Below, piece after piece: positions 11,871 to 23,173 of a stretch of DNA of 64,000 bases. The notes beneath the pieces were generated by a model, which saw only the letters and a program-made list of their open reading frames with translations, did no database searches and had not been told where the DNA came from. The stretch is from assembly GCF_900101965.1 (NCBI RefSeq), contig NZ_FNAP01000003.1, forward strand, positions 269,297 through 333,296, in the 5' to 3' direction. Position 1 is the stretch's first letter. Every line of letters starts with the position of its first letter. Source of the DNA: Rhodospira trueperi. GTDB lineage: Bacteria > Pseudomonadota > Alphaproteobacteria > Rhodospirillales > Rhodospirillaceae. The translations under genes were made by a program, and so were the position numbers.

Positions 11871-12761
11871 TCAGTTGGCGGTCGCCGAACAGGGCATGCA
11901 GGCCGGCGCCGCCGCCACCTCCGACAGGCCCGGCGAGGACAGCCAACTCGTGGAGAAGCCGCCAAATTCGGTCGTTTCCTGTTGCAGCGTCGCCAGTTCG
12001 GACACACTGTTTTCCACGGCCACGCTGCGTTTTTCCAGCGTGGTGTAGGTGCGACCGATCTCCTCCTGCTTCGGCTGGTTCGCCGCGCTCACCTGCACGG
12101 CCGGCTGGCTGGCCTGGCTCGACGCCGGCCGACGGCCCGGCAGCGCACCGACCTGGGAGGCCGCAACCTCGAAGTTGGCCTGGCGCGACGAGACATTCTT
12201 GTTGATGTCCCGCGCCACCCGCAGGTCCTCGTTCAGCTTCGTATTCAGTGTGGCCATGCGCGACCGCGCCGTTGCGGCGTCGATCAGACCGGCGTCGAAG
12301 TCAGCCTGGATGGCGTTCTTCTCCGCCGTGCGGCAGGCGATGAGCGCATCAAGAGCCTGCTGCGTGCGGGCCAGACGCTCGGCGTCGGACTCCATGTCGA
12401 GCAGGATGGTGCTCAGAAGTTCGGACTGGTTGCCCGATTGTTTCTGGACATAGTTGAAGTAGGCAGCACTGGCGCCGGTCACGGCTCCGCTCGCCGCCCC
12501 GATGGCCGCGCCGGTGCCGGCGTCTCCGCCCGTCGCCCAAGCCGTCAGAGCCCCAAGCGCGGCCCCCGCGGCGGCGCCGACCAGGACACCCTTGATCAGG
12601 TCATCCGCGAAGTAGTCCTGCTGCTCCAGCAGGTTGTCGCGCTGAACCTTGCATCGATCAGCCGAATAGTCGTAGCCGTACTTGTTGGTCGTCTGACAGG
12701 CCGACACAAGACTAGTGCTTACAATCGCGATCGCTGTATAGCGCAGCAGTTTGGCACGCAT
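11871..12761 (-). CDS. Glycine-zipper lipoprotein
   Basis: About 296 residues from the ATG at 12761 (MRAKLLRYTAIAIVST, then a lipobox ending VSAC), so the protein is predicted to be lipid-anchored; the longer upstream frame (GTG at 12833) lacks a signal. After the anchor Cys comes a Gly/Ala-rich glycine-zipper segment (about 55-95, VLVGAAAGAALGALTA and on), which in other lipoproteins inserts into or packs against the membrane. Helical segments follow (about 100-270). A Cys pair, CMPC, lies near the C-terminus. It sits between two caspase-like genes on the same strand, which suggests it belongs to the same envelope system. Function is unknown. Confidence 0.75.
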   Translation of the reverse strand: MRAKLLRYTAIAIVSTSLVSACQTTNKYGYDYSADRCKVQRDNLLEQQDYFADDLIKGVLVGAAAGAALGALTAWATGGDAGTGAAIGAASGAVTGASAAYFNYVQKQSGNQSELLSTILLDMESDAERLARTQQALDALIACRTAEKNAIQADFDAGLIDAATARSRMATLNTKLNEDLRVARDINKNVSSRQANFEVAASQVGALPGRRPASSQASQPAVQVSAANQPKQEEIGRTYTTLEKRSVAVENSVSELATLQQETTEFGGFSTSWLSSPGLSEVAAAPACMPCSATAN

Positions 12762-13082
12762 TTCATGTTCCCCCGGCAATGGAGACAATGTTGTGAATGG
12801 ACAAAACGTCCCGCGATGAGCCCAACGACCCACGGATACATCTCTTCAGCGTGCTGCGTGCCGCCCTGACCGCCGGCGCGGAACACACAGGACTCGCCAC
12901 CTCAATGACCACTTCGGGAACCCCTTTGGGCGTCCAGCCCGCAGCCGCCCTAGGTTGACCAACCCTAACTGGCGCGCAAGCCCATGGCAACGTCGCACGA
13001 CGATATCGCCGTTGACCCCCGCGCCCCGTTTTCTGCCACGCCCGCGCCCGTTGGGGACCCGGCATTCCGGATGACTGCGGCC

Positions 13083-14606
13083 TCAAGGCATGATCTCGTA
13101 GCCGAGTTGCGTATACCCCCAGTTGAGAGGCCGGCCATTCACCTGCCGACTCCAGGACCCGACAAGCGATTCGGCCATTGCGTTCAGATAGTCTTGCGGA
13201 TCCTCGATCACCGCGAGGTCCCGGTGCGCGACGAGCAGGTCGTCCGGTGCCACCTGTTCGGAGGCAAGGACGGCGACAAGATGCCCCTTGCCAAGCGGTT
13301 CGACGGCCCGAAACACAAAGTCGTACCGCTCGTCCGGAATGCGCACGGTCTGGCCCTGGCGCACGGCATTGTCCGCGCCGGTGAACGCGTTGGGGTACAA
13401 CTGCGTGACTTGGCCGTTCGCGTTGATGTCGAGGACGATCAGGTACCCATCAATGGACGGCCGCGCCACAAAGGTCACCGTGTCGCCCTGACGGACCCGG
13501 CTTCCGGGTTCAATCCCCAGGAGAAGATCGGCCGTCGGCTTGCCCAGACCGTCGCCGAAGCCCGCCGCCGGGCTGGACGCCGCGTTGCCGGTGCGAAAAT
13601 CCTGACCGAGCAGACCCTTGCTGGTCTCCAGCGTCGGCGTCAGGGTTGAGCACCCGCTGAACCCTTCGCAGAACTCCCGCGACACCGACTGCAGGTACGT
13701 CAGAACCTCGGCGTTGCTGATGATGCCGTTGCCATTGGTGTCGGCCTTGCCCTCACCGACCGCCTTGATGAGGCTGCGGGTAAAAATGCCCTGTGCCGGC
13801 GCCGTCGCTGGATCCACATAGGCGACCTCATGGGCCGCCGCCGCCGTGAACACCCGGACGGTCTTTGCGTCTTCCATCGGAATGAAGTTGTTGGCGTGGG
13901 CATCCGGAGGCAGAATATCGTCGCCGAGCGGGATCAAGCCCCGTGTGGTGCCGCGAAGACGTCTCAGGGCCGCGGCATTGCGGGCGACGGGCGTGGCGTC
14001 GTCGCCGTCGCCCGAACCGACGACGGCCCGCGTCACGGTGCCGGAATGGCACGAATCCACCAGCACCAGCGCTTGTCGGTCCGACAGACGGGCGAAGCGC
14101 TCCCGCAGGGTGTCATCCAGCAGCAGATTGGTGGGCTCCCCGCCGATGGCCATGCCGGTGTCCCACGGCACCAGAGCTTCGTCGCGACCATCCTCCTCGT
14201 CGCCATCCTGGTCCTTCGTCTCGGTTCCATGGCCGGAATAGGTGAAAAGGACCCGATCACCGGCTTCGGTTCCGGCGATCAGCCAGTCGTCGATGGCCGC
14301 CAGAATGCCGTCGTGCGTGGCCTCTTCGTTGAGGAGCAGCTTGACGTTCTCGGCGCTGTAGCCCAGGTGCTCCACGGCCAGAGTCTTCAGGTCGCGCGCA
14401 TCGGCGAGCGAGGAGCCCGCCGGCAGGTTGAGCGACTCCATCTGGTACGTATCAATGGCAACGATCAGGGCACGATCAGCGGCCCAGGCTGACGGTGCGG
14501 CCGTCGCCACCACAAGCGCCGCGACCGCCGCACGGCCACAAACCTCGGTCAGGCCCAGCTTTGGCCTTTCCCGTCGACGGTGCCGCGAAGCCATGGTCGG
14601 GATCAT
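13083..14606 (-). CDS. Exported caspase-like peptidase (C14) with DUF4384-like C-terminus
   Basis: A 507-residue protein from the ATG at 14606, preceded by AAGGGAG ten bases upstream; the frame upstream (to 14822) lacks a signal or ribosome site. Order: signal peptide (about 22-43, ending SAWAAD), caspase-like domain with His in FTYSGHGTE (H126) and Cys in LVDSCHSGTVTRA (C186), an acidic calcium-type loop DTNGNGIISNAEV, and a DUF4384-like C-terminus (about 365-460). It closely parallels the peptidase at 3837-5702 in domain order and around both catalytic residues, so the two are probably paralogues that arose by duplication. The two conserved catalytic motifs argue that it is active. Substrate unknown. 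Confidence 0.9.
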   Translation of the reverse strand: MIPTMASRHRRRERPKLGLTEVCGRAAVAALVVATAAPSAWAADRALIVAIDTYQMESLNLPAGSSLADARDLKTLAVEHLGYSAENVKLLLNEEATHDGILAAIDDWLIAGTEAGDRVLFTYSGHGTETKDQDGDEEDGRDEALVPWDTGMAIGGEPTNLLLDDTLRERFARLSDRQALVLVDSCHSGTVTRAVVGSGDGDDATPVARNAAALRRLRGTTRGLIPLGDDILPPDAHANNFIPMEDAKTVRVFTAAAAHEVAYVDPATAPAQGIFTRSLIKAVGEGKADTNGNGIISNAEVLTYLQSVSREFCEGFSGCSTLTPTLETSKGLLGQDFRTGNAASSPAAGFGDGLGKPTADLLLGIEPGSRVRQGDTVTFVARPSIDGYLIVLDINANGQVTQLYPNAFTGADNAVRQGQTVRIPDERYDFVFRAVEPLGKGHLVAVLASEQVAPDDLLVAHRDLAVIEDPQDYLNAMAESLVGSWSRQVNGRPLNWGYTQLGYEIMP

Positions 14607-14972
14607 GCCTGTGTCCGCTCCCTTCAGCGCGGCGTCCGGTTCGCCCGGACCCTGAACCCATATGAAATGATGAGCGGCAGCGCCGCCATCGCAAATTATG
14701 TCAAGGCCGCGCTTTCCTGTTCCTGGTGCGAGCCTTAACCCCGAAGGGACGGACATCAGGATCGAAAGCCCCCGGTGACCATCCCCGTTTCGGCCAGACG
14801 GATCCGGCCGCCCGAACCGCATCCGCGCGGCGATCCGGCCCCCTTGCCGCGCACAGGAACGCTATCATTGGCTGCGGAATTCGCAAGCGCTTTTCAACCC
14901 GAATGCGCGCCGTCACAGCGCCATCCCGGCCGACATCAGCCCGAACGGTCCCGATGGCGGCACGCGCCGCCC
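14607..14972 (-). other. Non-coding stretch upstream of caspase-like gene
   Basis: No gene seen. It should hold the promoter of the caspase-like gene. A TTGACA occurs on the minus strand at 14704-14699, but no convincing -10 box follows at the right distance, so I do not call a promoter. Confidence 0.5.
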
Positions 14973-15080
14973 CTACACCCGGAAGGACTTCGCCTGCGGG
15001 TGCAGGATGACAATGGCGGAGGCGAACTGCTCCGGCACCAGTTCGTCCTCGTCGGTCAGGGACAGGCCGATGCGGTCGGC
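14973..15080 (-). pseudogene. Duplicated 3' end of metH (fragment)
   Basis: The minus strand reads ADRIGLSLTDEDELVPEQ and continues to the terminal FRV and a stop. This is almost identical to the last 36 codons of metH at 17000-17107, with a handful of base changes. Nothing of metH precedes it. The two copies are direct repeats that flank wrbA, an HTH gene and a DUF2975 gene. The fragment cannot make a functional product; it marks a duplication or insertion event. Confidence 0.9.
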
Positions 15081-15133
15081 GATGAAACGGACCCGCCCGT
15101 TCCATCGCCGCCGTCGCCGGGAAGGGGAACCGG

Positions 15134-15739
15134 TCAGCCCTTCAGTTTCCGCGCCACGTCCGTCAGGTGTTTGGCCTGGAACCGCATCAGGTTCAGTTCC
15201 TTCTCGCTGGGCTGGCGGCTGCCGTCTCCGGCGGCGATGGTCCCCGCGCCGTAGCAGCTTCCGCCCCGAACCTCGCTGATATCGGTCAGTTCGGGGGCCG
15301 AATACGGCAGCCCGACGAAGACCATGCCGTGATGCACCAGGGTCGGGACCATCGACAGGACGGTGGTTTCGTTGCCGCTGCCGGTCCCGGTGGAGACGAA
15401 CACGCCGGCCGGCTTGCCGACCAGCTTGCCCTCGGCCCACAGCGTGCCGGTCTGGTCGAAGAAATTGCGCATCTGCCCGGCCATGTTCCCAAAGCGGGTC
15501 GGCGTGCCGAACAGGAACCCGTCGTACTCAGCCAGTTCGCCCGGATCGGCCACCGGCGCCGTCTGGCTGGTCTTGGCGCCGAAGGACTGCAGCACGTCGT
15601 CGGGGATGTGCTCGGGCACCCGCTTCAGCACGGCCTCGGCGCCGTCCACCGCGTTGATGGCCTCGGCCGCCGTGCGGGCCAGGGTCTCGACATGGCCGAA
15701 CATGGAATAGTACAGGACCAGGATCTTCACGTTGCTCAT
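15134..15739 (-). CDS. wrbA: NAD(P)H:quinone oxidoreductase WrbA
   Basis: A 201-residue flavodoxin-like protein, the usual WrbA length. The FMN phosphate loop is [12 protein letters not shown] (about 10-21), the conserved [19 protein letters not shown] loop is near 77-95, and [11 protein letters not shown] near 115 completes the FMN site; [12 protein letters not shown] is the typical WrbA C-terminal motif. It reduces quinones by two electrons using NAD(P)H. The ATG at 15739 has TTGGAGAG four bases upstream; a start at 15784 is less likely. It lies between the two metH 3'-end copies, so it may have arrived with the neighbouring HTH/DUF2975 pair. Confidence 0.95.
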   Translation of the reverse strand: MSNVKILVLYYSMFGHVETLARTAAEAINAVDGAEAVLKRVPEHIPDDVLQSFGAKTSQTAPVADPGELAEYDGFLFGTPTRFGNMAGQMRNFFDQTGTLWAEGKLVGKPAGVFVSTGTGSGNETTVLSMVPTLVHHGMVFVGLPYSAPELTDISEVRGGSCYGAGTIAAGDGSRQPSEKELNLMRFQAKHLTDVARKLKG

Positions 15740-15856
15740 GGGGCTCTCCAACGGGAGGGACAGGAAACGGGCCGCCGTGCCCAAGCGGTCACAACGGCCC
15801 CTGCCTCCCGATATAAGCCTTGATCCTTCAAGGGCAATCGGACACCCGCCAAAGGC

Positions 15857-16081
15857 CTACGTCGGTGCGGGATCGTCATCCGGCTGCCACAAAAGGATGT
15901 CGCCCGGTTGACAGTCCAACGTGGCGCAGATGGCCTCCAACGTCGCAAATCGCACGCCTTTGACTTTGCCTGACTTCAGCAGGGACAGGTTCTGCTCGGT
16001 GATGCCAATGGCAGCCGCCAAGTCCCGCGATTTCATCTTTCGGCGCGCAAGCATGATATCCAGGGTCACGACAATGGGCAC
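15857..16081 (-). CDS. Small Cro/CI-type HTH regulator (YozG-like)
   Basis: A 74-residue protein that is almost entirely one XRE helix-turn-helix: RDLAAAIGITEQNLSLLKSGKVKG, then FATLEAICATLDCQPGDILLW. This short form is the usual partner of DUF2975 membrane proteins, and such a gene lies upstream on the same strand (16265-16792). It probably regulates that operon. The gap of about 180 bases between the two genes is unusually wide for this pair. Confidence 0.85.
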   Translation of the reverse strand: MPIVVTLDIMLARRKMKSRDLAAAIGITEQNLSLLKSGKVKGVRFATLEAICATLDCQPGDILLWQPDDDPAPT

Positions 16082-16264
16082 AATTCCGGATCCTGTTCTA
16101 GAGCGCGTTGCGTGCGCTCTGACTCACACAATGCGCTCTAATTATTTGATATTGAGCCAAATCGTCGTCGCGATCCGTTCCGGATCGCTCGGGATTTGCT
16201 CGAACTGCGGGGACGTGAACCGGCACCGCGCCCCGAGGCCGCTCCCCCGAAGCGGCCAACGGCC

Positions 16265-16792
16265 TCAAATGATGGTGGCCTGCTCTTCCCGAAGGAGGCG
16301 TCCCTCGTCCATGACCCGACCGATCACCATGAAGACGCTGCCAAGGATCAGCGTGCTGACCTGACCGTGGTCGACGGTAATTTCCAATATGCGCTGTCCC
16401 ACCGGTGCCGTGATGGTGAGGATCAGCACAAGGAGTGTCGTGAGAACGACGGACGTCAGCGCGTACGCGATCAGCCCGAGCCCGAACTGACGCAGGGCCA
16501 GCACGTTTTCCCGTTCGAAGATTCGGCCCTGGCCGTACAACCCGAACAAGCGCCACAGCGCCGACAGCATCCAGACGCCGACCAACCCGCCCGCCGTCGC
16601 GACGGCCCCTCCGACCCATTGCTGCCAGACAGCCAGGGTCGCCGGCATATGCTCGCTCAGGGTCGAGGTCGTGCGCAGCCAGGCCGGTTCGCTCCAGAGG
16701 AGGGGAGGCACGGCGATAAACGCCACGATGCCCAAGGCGACAACCAGGCGGAGGGCGTGGCTCAGGCGGCGAATGTGATCCAGGTTGCGCAT
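16265..16792 (-). CDS. DUF2975 membrane protein
   Basis: A 175-residue protein with four predicted transmembrane helices (about 15-35, 60-80, 103-125, 142-160). The pattern RIFERENVLALRQFG between helices 2 and 3 and the end ILGSVFMVIGRVMDEGRLLREE are characteristic of DUF2975 (YoaS-like) proteins. Function is unknown in the family. The downstream small HTH gene is its standard companion. A -10-like AT-rich patch lies just upstream of the start in a short, strikingly AT-rich stretch (16835-16880). Confidence 0.85.
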   Translation of the reverse strand: MRNLDHIRRLSHALRLVVALGIVAFIAVPPLLWSEPAWLRTTSTLSEHMPATLAVWQQWVGGAVATAGGLVGVWMLSALWRLFGLYGQGRIFERENVLALRQFGLGLIAYALTSVVLTTLLVLILTITAPVGQRILEITVDHGQVSTLILGSVFMVIGRVMDEGRLLREEQATII

Positions 16793-16999
16793 CTCGGCAT
16801 CCTCTCTAGCGCGGGACTGCCGTCACGATGTCACGATATTTGCTGTTTTACAATAAATTTTTGCTCTTTTGAGATACATTCCCTCAGCGTCCCGCGGCAT
16901 ACCCACGCCGGGGGCATGGCCGCCCCCGGCCCGTCGTCCGCCACGGTCTGCGCGACGGAGGACGTGCGGACCAAGACCCACCTGTGATGGCGCCGGCTC

Positions 17000-19900
17000 T
17001 TACACCCGGAAGTACTTCGCCTGCGGGTGCAGGACGACGATGGCGGAGGTGGATTGCTCCGGCACCAACTCATCCTCGTCGGTCAGCGACAGGCCGATGC
17101 GGTCGGCCCCCAGCAGTTCCAGCAGGGCGTGCTGGTCGGCGAGGTTGGGACAGGCCGGGTAGCCGAACGAATACCGCGAGCCCCGGTACTCCTGCTTGAA
17201 CAGGCCCTCGATCTCGCGGGAGTCTTCGCTGGCGTAGCCCAGTTCGCCGCGCATGCGCTTGTGGACCACCTCGGCCAGGGCCTCCGCCATCTCGACGCCG
17301 ATGCCGTGGAGGTAGAGGTAGTCCTTGTAGCGATTGTCGCCGAACCACGCCCGCGCCACCTCGGACACCCGGTGGCCCATGGTCACCGCCTGCAACCCGA
17401 TGACGTCACGCACCGGATCGCTGATGTCGCGGAAGAAGTCGGCGAGGCACAGCCCTCCCGACCGGTCCTGACGCGGGAAGGCGAAGCGCGCGACCTCGGT
17501 CGTTCCGTCCTCATCGAACAGCACCACGGAATCGCCGTCCGCCGCCGCCTTCCAGTAGCCGTAGACGGCCTGCGGCTTCAGGATATCCTCCTCCACACAG
17601 CGCCGCGCCATGTCGTGGAAGATCGGGCGCAACTCCTTCGCCGCCCACGCCTTCCAATCGGCCAGGGTGCGGCCGCTTTTCTTCATGCCCCACTGGAACT
17701 GATACAGCGTGTTCTCGTTGACGTAGGGCACCAGGGTCTTGACGGCGATGGAGGTCTCCAGCACCCGTGACCCCCAGAACGGCGGCTCGGGTGGCGTGAT
17801 CCCCGAATGTAGTTCCTGTCGGCGCAGGCGGATTTCCTCGGCCTCCACCGGGCGGTTGGTGCGTTCGCGGGCCTCCGGCGGCACCTCCAGGACGTCGTCG
17901 TTGTTCGCCGCCTTGCGGCGCGACGGCCGGCCGGCGCGCTTGTCCTGAAGCTCCTCCAGATAGCCGTCGAAACTGCCTTCCATGACGTGGCTCATCAGGG
18001 TCAGGCCGTCGAAGGCATCACGGGCATAGGCCACGCGGCCCTGCCCGCCCTCATAAGCGGCCACGCAGTCCTGCTCGACGAACGCCCGCGTCAGCGCGGC
18101 ACCGCCCAGGAACACCGGGATGTCCCAGCCCTCGCGCGACATCTCGACGAGGTTGTCCTTCATGATGACGGTGGACTTCACCAGCAGGCCGGACATGCCG
18201 ATGGCGTCGGCCTTGTGCTCGCGCGCCGCCGACAGGATGTTGGCGATGGGCTGCTTGATGCCGATGTTGACGACCTTGTAGCCGTTGTTGGTGAGGATGA
18301 TGTCGACGAGGTTCTTGCCGATGTCGTGGACGTCGCCCTTCACCGTGGCCAGGACCATGATTCCCTTTTCCTGCCCCTCGATCTTCTCCATGTGCGGCTC
18401 CAGATGAGCCACGGCCGTCTTCATGGTCTCGGCCGACTGGAGCACGAAGGGCAGCTGCATCTTGCCGGCACCGAACAGCTCGCCGACCACCTTCATGCCG
18501 CCCAGCAGAAACTCGTTGATGATCTTCAGGGGTTCGTGGGTCTGCATCGCCTCGTCGAGGTCGGCGTCGAGCCCCTGACGGTCGCCGTCGACGATGCGCT
18601 GTTTCAGGCGCTCCTCGACCGAGGCCGGGCGCTCCTTCTTCTTCTCGGTTTCGGCCGAGCGGTCCTGGAACAGGGCGATGAACGCCTGGAGCGGATCTTC
18701 CCCGCCCTCTTCCCGCTTGTCGTAGATCAGCGCTTCCGCCGCCTTCACCTCTTTTTCCGGGATGGCGTGCAGCGGCTTGATCTTGGCGACGTGGATGATC
18801 GCGCCGGTCATGCCGTGGCGGACCGCGTGGTCCAGAAACACCGAGTTCAGCACGTGCCGCGCCACCGCCTTCAGGCCGAAGGAGATGTTCGACAGCCCCA
18901 GCGCGATCTGGCACTCGGGCAGGGCCTCGCGGATCAGGCGGATGCCCTCCAGCGTCTCGATGCCCAGGCGGCGGTCGTCCTCGTTGCCGGTGCAGATGGT
19001 GAAGGTCAGCGGGTCGAACATCAGGTCGGAAGCCGGCAGGCCGTGCTGGTTCACGGCGAAGTCATAGAGCCGCTGGGCGATCTCCAGCTTCTTGTCGGCC
19101 GTCTTGGCCATGCCGTCCTCGTCGATGGTCAGGGCGATGACGGCGGCCCCGTGCTTGCAGGCCAGCTTGAGGCGCTCGGCCGCGATCTCCTCGCCGTCCT
19201 CGAAGTTGATCGAGTTGATGATCGGCTTGCCGCCGTAAAGCTTCAGCGCGGCTTCCAGCACCGGGGTTTCCGTGCTGTCGAACACCAACGGCGCGTTGAC
19301 CTGCCCGCGCAGGCGGGTGATCACCTCGGTCATGTCGGAGAGTTCATTGCGGCCGACGAAGGCGGTGCAGACGTCCAGCGTGTGGCTGCCGTCCTTCACC
19401 TGATCGCGGGCGATGCCGACGATGGCATCCCAGTCCTCGGCGTCCTGGAGGTCGCGGAACTTCTTGGAGCCGTTGGCGTTGCAGCGCTCGCCGATGGACA
19501 GGATGGCGTTTTCCTGGCGCAGTTCCACCCGCCCATATAGCGACGCCACGGAGGGCACCCAGACCGTGGTGCGCGGCTGGGCGGCGGGGCGGTGGGCGCC
19601 CTCAGTTGCCGTCTCCCGCAGCATAGCGTCCACGGCGGTGATGTGCTCCGGCGTGGTGCCGCAACAACCGCCAACCAGATTGATCCGATCCTCGGCGATG
19701 AAGCGGCGGTGCCAGTCGGCCAGTTCGCGCGGGGTGAGCGGGTAGAAGGTGGCACCGTCGCGCAGTTCCGGCAGGCCGGCGTTGGGCTGGATGCTGATGC
19801 GGCCGGGCCAGTTCTCGGACAGCCAGCGCACGTGCTCGGCCATCTCCGCCGGCCCGGTGGCGCAGTTCAGGCCCATGGAGTCGACCCCCAGCGCCTGCGC

Positions 19901-20530
19901 CACCGTGGCGGCGGCGGCGATGTCGGCCCCCACCAGCAGGGTGCCGGTGGTCTCCACGGTCACCTGCAGGAAGATGGGCACATCGGGCCGGTTCTGGCTG
20001 ATCCGCGCCGCCTTGGTGCCGTTGATGGCTGCCTTGAACTGCAACGGGTCCTGGCAGGTCTCGACCAGCACGCCGTCGCAACCGCCGGCGACCAGCCCCT
20101 CGGCCTGGGTGGTGAAGGACGCCTCCAGGCTGTCGTAGTCGATGTGCCCCAGGCTGGGCAGCTTGGTGCCCGGCCCGATGGAACCCAGCACGAAGCGGCG
20201 GCGGTCATCCGAAAAGGTCTCCGCCGCCTCCCGCGCCAGTTCCACGCCACGCTTGTTGATCTCGAAGGCTTTGTCCTGAAGCTCGAACTCGGCCAGCGTG
20301 ATGGGCGAACCGCCGAAGGTGTTGGTCTGCACCACGTCCGCGCCGGCCGCGTAGTACTGGCGGTGGATGTCGCGCACCACATCCGGGCGGGACAGGCTGA
20401 GGACCTCGGTGCAGTTCTCCTTGCCCCAAAAATCCTCGTCCAGGGACAGGGGAAGCGCCTGCACCAGCGAGCCCATGCCGCCGTCGCACAACAGAACATG
20501 CCGGGAGAGATGGTCGAGAAAGTCGCTCAT
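17000..20530 (-). CDS. metH: Cobalamin-dependent methionine synthase MetH
   Basis: 1176 residues, full family length. Domains in order: homocysteine S-methyltransferase (about 1-320) with zinc ligands in NCATGP and GGCCGTTPEH; pterin-binding domain (about 345-610, starting near ERCNANGSKKF); cobalamin cap and Rossmann domain (about 630-870) with the cobalt-ligand motif KGDVHDIGKN; and the AdoMet reactivation domain (about 890-1176) ending in GADRIGLSLTDEDELVPEQ. It methylates homocysteine using 5-methyl-tetrahydrofolate and B12. It lies 130 bases downstream of metF, which makes its cofactor substrate, with a palindromic repeat between them. Its last 108 bases are duplicated at 14973-15080. 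Confidence 0.97.
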   Translation of the reverse strand: MSDFLDHLSRHVLLCDGGMGSLVQALPLSLDEDFWGKENCTEVLSLSRPDVVRDIHRQYYAAGADVVQTNTFGGSPITLAEFELQDKAFEINKRGVELAREAAETFSDDRRRFVLGSIGPGTKLPSLGHIDYDSLEASFTTQAEGLVAGGCDGVLVETCQDPLQFKAAINGTKAARISQNRPDVPIFLQVTVETTGTLLVGADIAAAATVAQALGVDSMGLNCATGPAEMAEHVRWLSENWPGRISIQPNAGLPELRDGATFYPLTPRELADWHRRFIAEDRINLVGGCCGTTPEHITAVDAMLRETATEGAHRPAAQPRTTVWVPSVASLYGRVELRQENAILSIGERCNANGSKKFRDLQDAEDWDAIVGIARDQVKDGSHTLDVCTAFVGRNELSDMTEVITRLRGQVNAPLVFDSTETPVLEAALKLYGGKPIINSINFEDGEEIAAERLKLACKHGAAVIALTIDEDGMAKTADKKLEIAQRLYDFAVNQHGLPASDLMFDPLTFTICTGNEDDRRLGIETLEGIRLIREALPECQIALGLSNISFGLKAVARHVLNSVFLDHAVRHGMTGAIIHVAKIKPLHAIPEKEVKAAEALIYDKREEGGEDPLQAFIALFQDRSAETEKKKERPASVEERLKQRIVDGDRQGLDADLDEAMQTHEPLKIINEFLLGGMKVVGELFGAGKMQLPFVLQSAETMKTAVAHLEPHMEKIEGQEKGIMVLATVKGDVHDIGKNLVDIILTNNGYKVVNIGIKQPIANILSAAREHKADAIGMSGLLVKSTVIMKDNLVEMSREGWDIPVFLGGAALTRAFVEQDCVAAYEGGQGRVAYARDAFDGLTLMSHVMEGSFDGYLEELQDKRAGRPSRRKAANNDDVLEVPPEARERTNRPVEAEEIRLRRQELHSGITPPEPPFWGSRVLETSIAVKTLVPYVNENTLYQFQWGMKKSGRTLADWKAWAAKELRPIFHDMARRCVEEDILKPQAVYGYWKAAADGDSVVLFDEDGTTEVARFAFPRQDRSGGLCLADFFRDISDPVRDVIGLQAVTMGHRVSEVARAWFGDNRYKDYLYLHGIGVEMAEALAEVVHKRMRGELGYASEDSREIEGLFKQEYRGSRYSFGYPACPNLADQHALLELLGADRIGLSLTDEDELVPEQSTSAIVVLHPQAKYFRV

Positions 20531-20560
20531 GGATGCCGCCTGTGGACTTGGGGAACGAAT

Positions 20561-20650
20561 CGTAGGTTGGGGTGAGGCTCGAAGTGCCGAACCCCAACAG
20601 CGCCGTCAGGTGTTGGGGTTGGGGTTCGCTTCGCTTACCCCAACCTGCGG
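20561..20650 (+). repeat. Palindromic intergenic element between metF and metH
   Basis: The outer arms read GTAGGTTGGGGT on one side and ACCCCAACCTGCG on the other, with internal arms GAACCCCAAC and GTTGGGGTTGGGGTTCG, so the whole segment folds into a long imperfect hairpin. It looks like a REP/BIME-type element. It would lie inside a metF-metH transcript and could affect RNA stability or terminate part of it. Confidence 0.75.
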
Positions 20651-20660
20651 CAAGGTGTTT

Positions 20661-22612
<1,952 letters not shown>

Positions 22613-22671
22613 CCGTCGATGCGATCCCGTCCAGGCCAGCCGCAGAACTCTGTCGTCCCCGCCTGCATCCA

Positions 22672-22693
22672 CATATAAACATATCTTTATATG
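22672..22693 (-). promoter_or_regulatory. Palindromic operator upstream of ArsR/metF/metH operon
   Basis: A 22-base near-perfect inverted repeat, with half-site CATATAAA and its complement TTTATATG around CATATC, stands out as an AT-rich island in GC-rich DNA. Its size, AT-rich half-sites and position 60 bases before an ArsR-type gene fit a SahR-like binding site. The assignment is inferred from pattern and context. Confidence 0.65.
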
Positions 22694-22798
22694 AACACAA
22701 GGCGGATCGCGCCGAAGCGCCGCCGCCCCGCGCCAGCAGGTCTCATTTTGGCCGCGCGGCCTCCGAAGTGAACGGCTGGGCGCCCCAGGCGCGGGCCT

Positions 22799-22939
22799 GA
22801 CTCCCTCCCCTGGATAGGGGAGGGCTGGGGTGGGGTGGGGTTGAAAAAAGGCCTGCGGGATTGATGCGGCAAGCGGGGTCCGTGCGGACATCGCCTCGCT
22901 CCCCTCCCAACCTCCCCCCGAAGGGGGGGAGGAGAACAG
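22799..22939 (+). repeat. Interspersed G/C-rich palindromic repeat, copy 2
   Basis: The same two-arm element as at 8121-8235, in the same orientation. The first arm is CCCTCCCCTGGATAGGGGAG and the second ends GGGGGGGAGGAGAACAG, with a different middle. It lies in the 561-base gap between the ArsR-methyltransferase gene and the MlaC-type gene; nothing else was seen in that gap except the operator. Confidence 0.8.
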
Positions 22940-23173
22940 GCCGGCACCGGCCGCAACCGGTGTTCTCCCTCCATCCTGAGAATTGCTGGCCCCGCGCGCG
23001 CCCCGTGGATTCAAGCGGCAATCCATGCTAGCCAAAAGCCATCATCACCGAATCCTCTCAGTCTATTCCAAGTCCGGCCCCGATTGGACGATAGGCTGAA
23101 GGGTGGTTCAGCACCGGCATGCACCGGCACACGACCGCACGGCGGTCCCCCCGCCCCAACGAACGAGAGCGCC

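Noticed and set aside
14973..15440. A 155-codon frame including the metH fragment as one gene
   Set aside because: Its upstream part overlaps wrbA in another frame; only the last 36 codons match metH.
20531..20660. A cobalamin riboswitch before metH
   Set aside because: The gap holds a palindromic element but no recognisable B12-box; the operon seems controlled by the ArsR-type protein.
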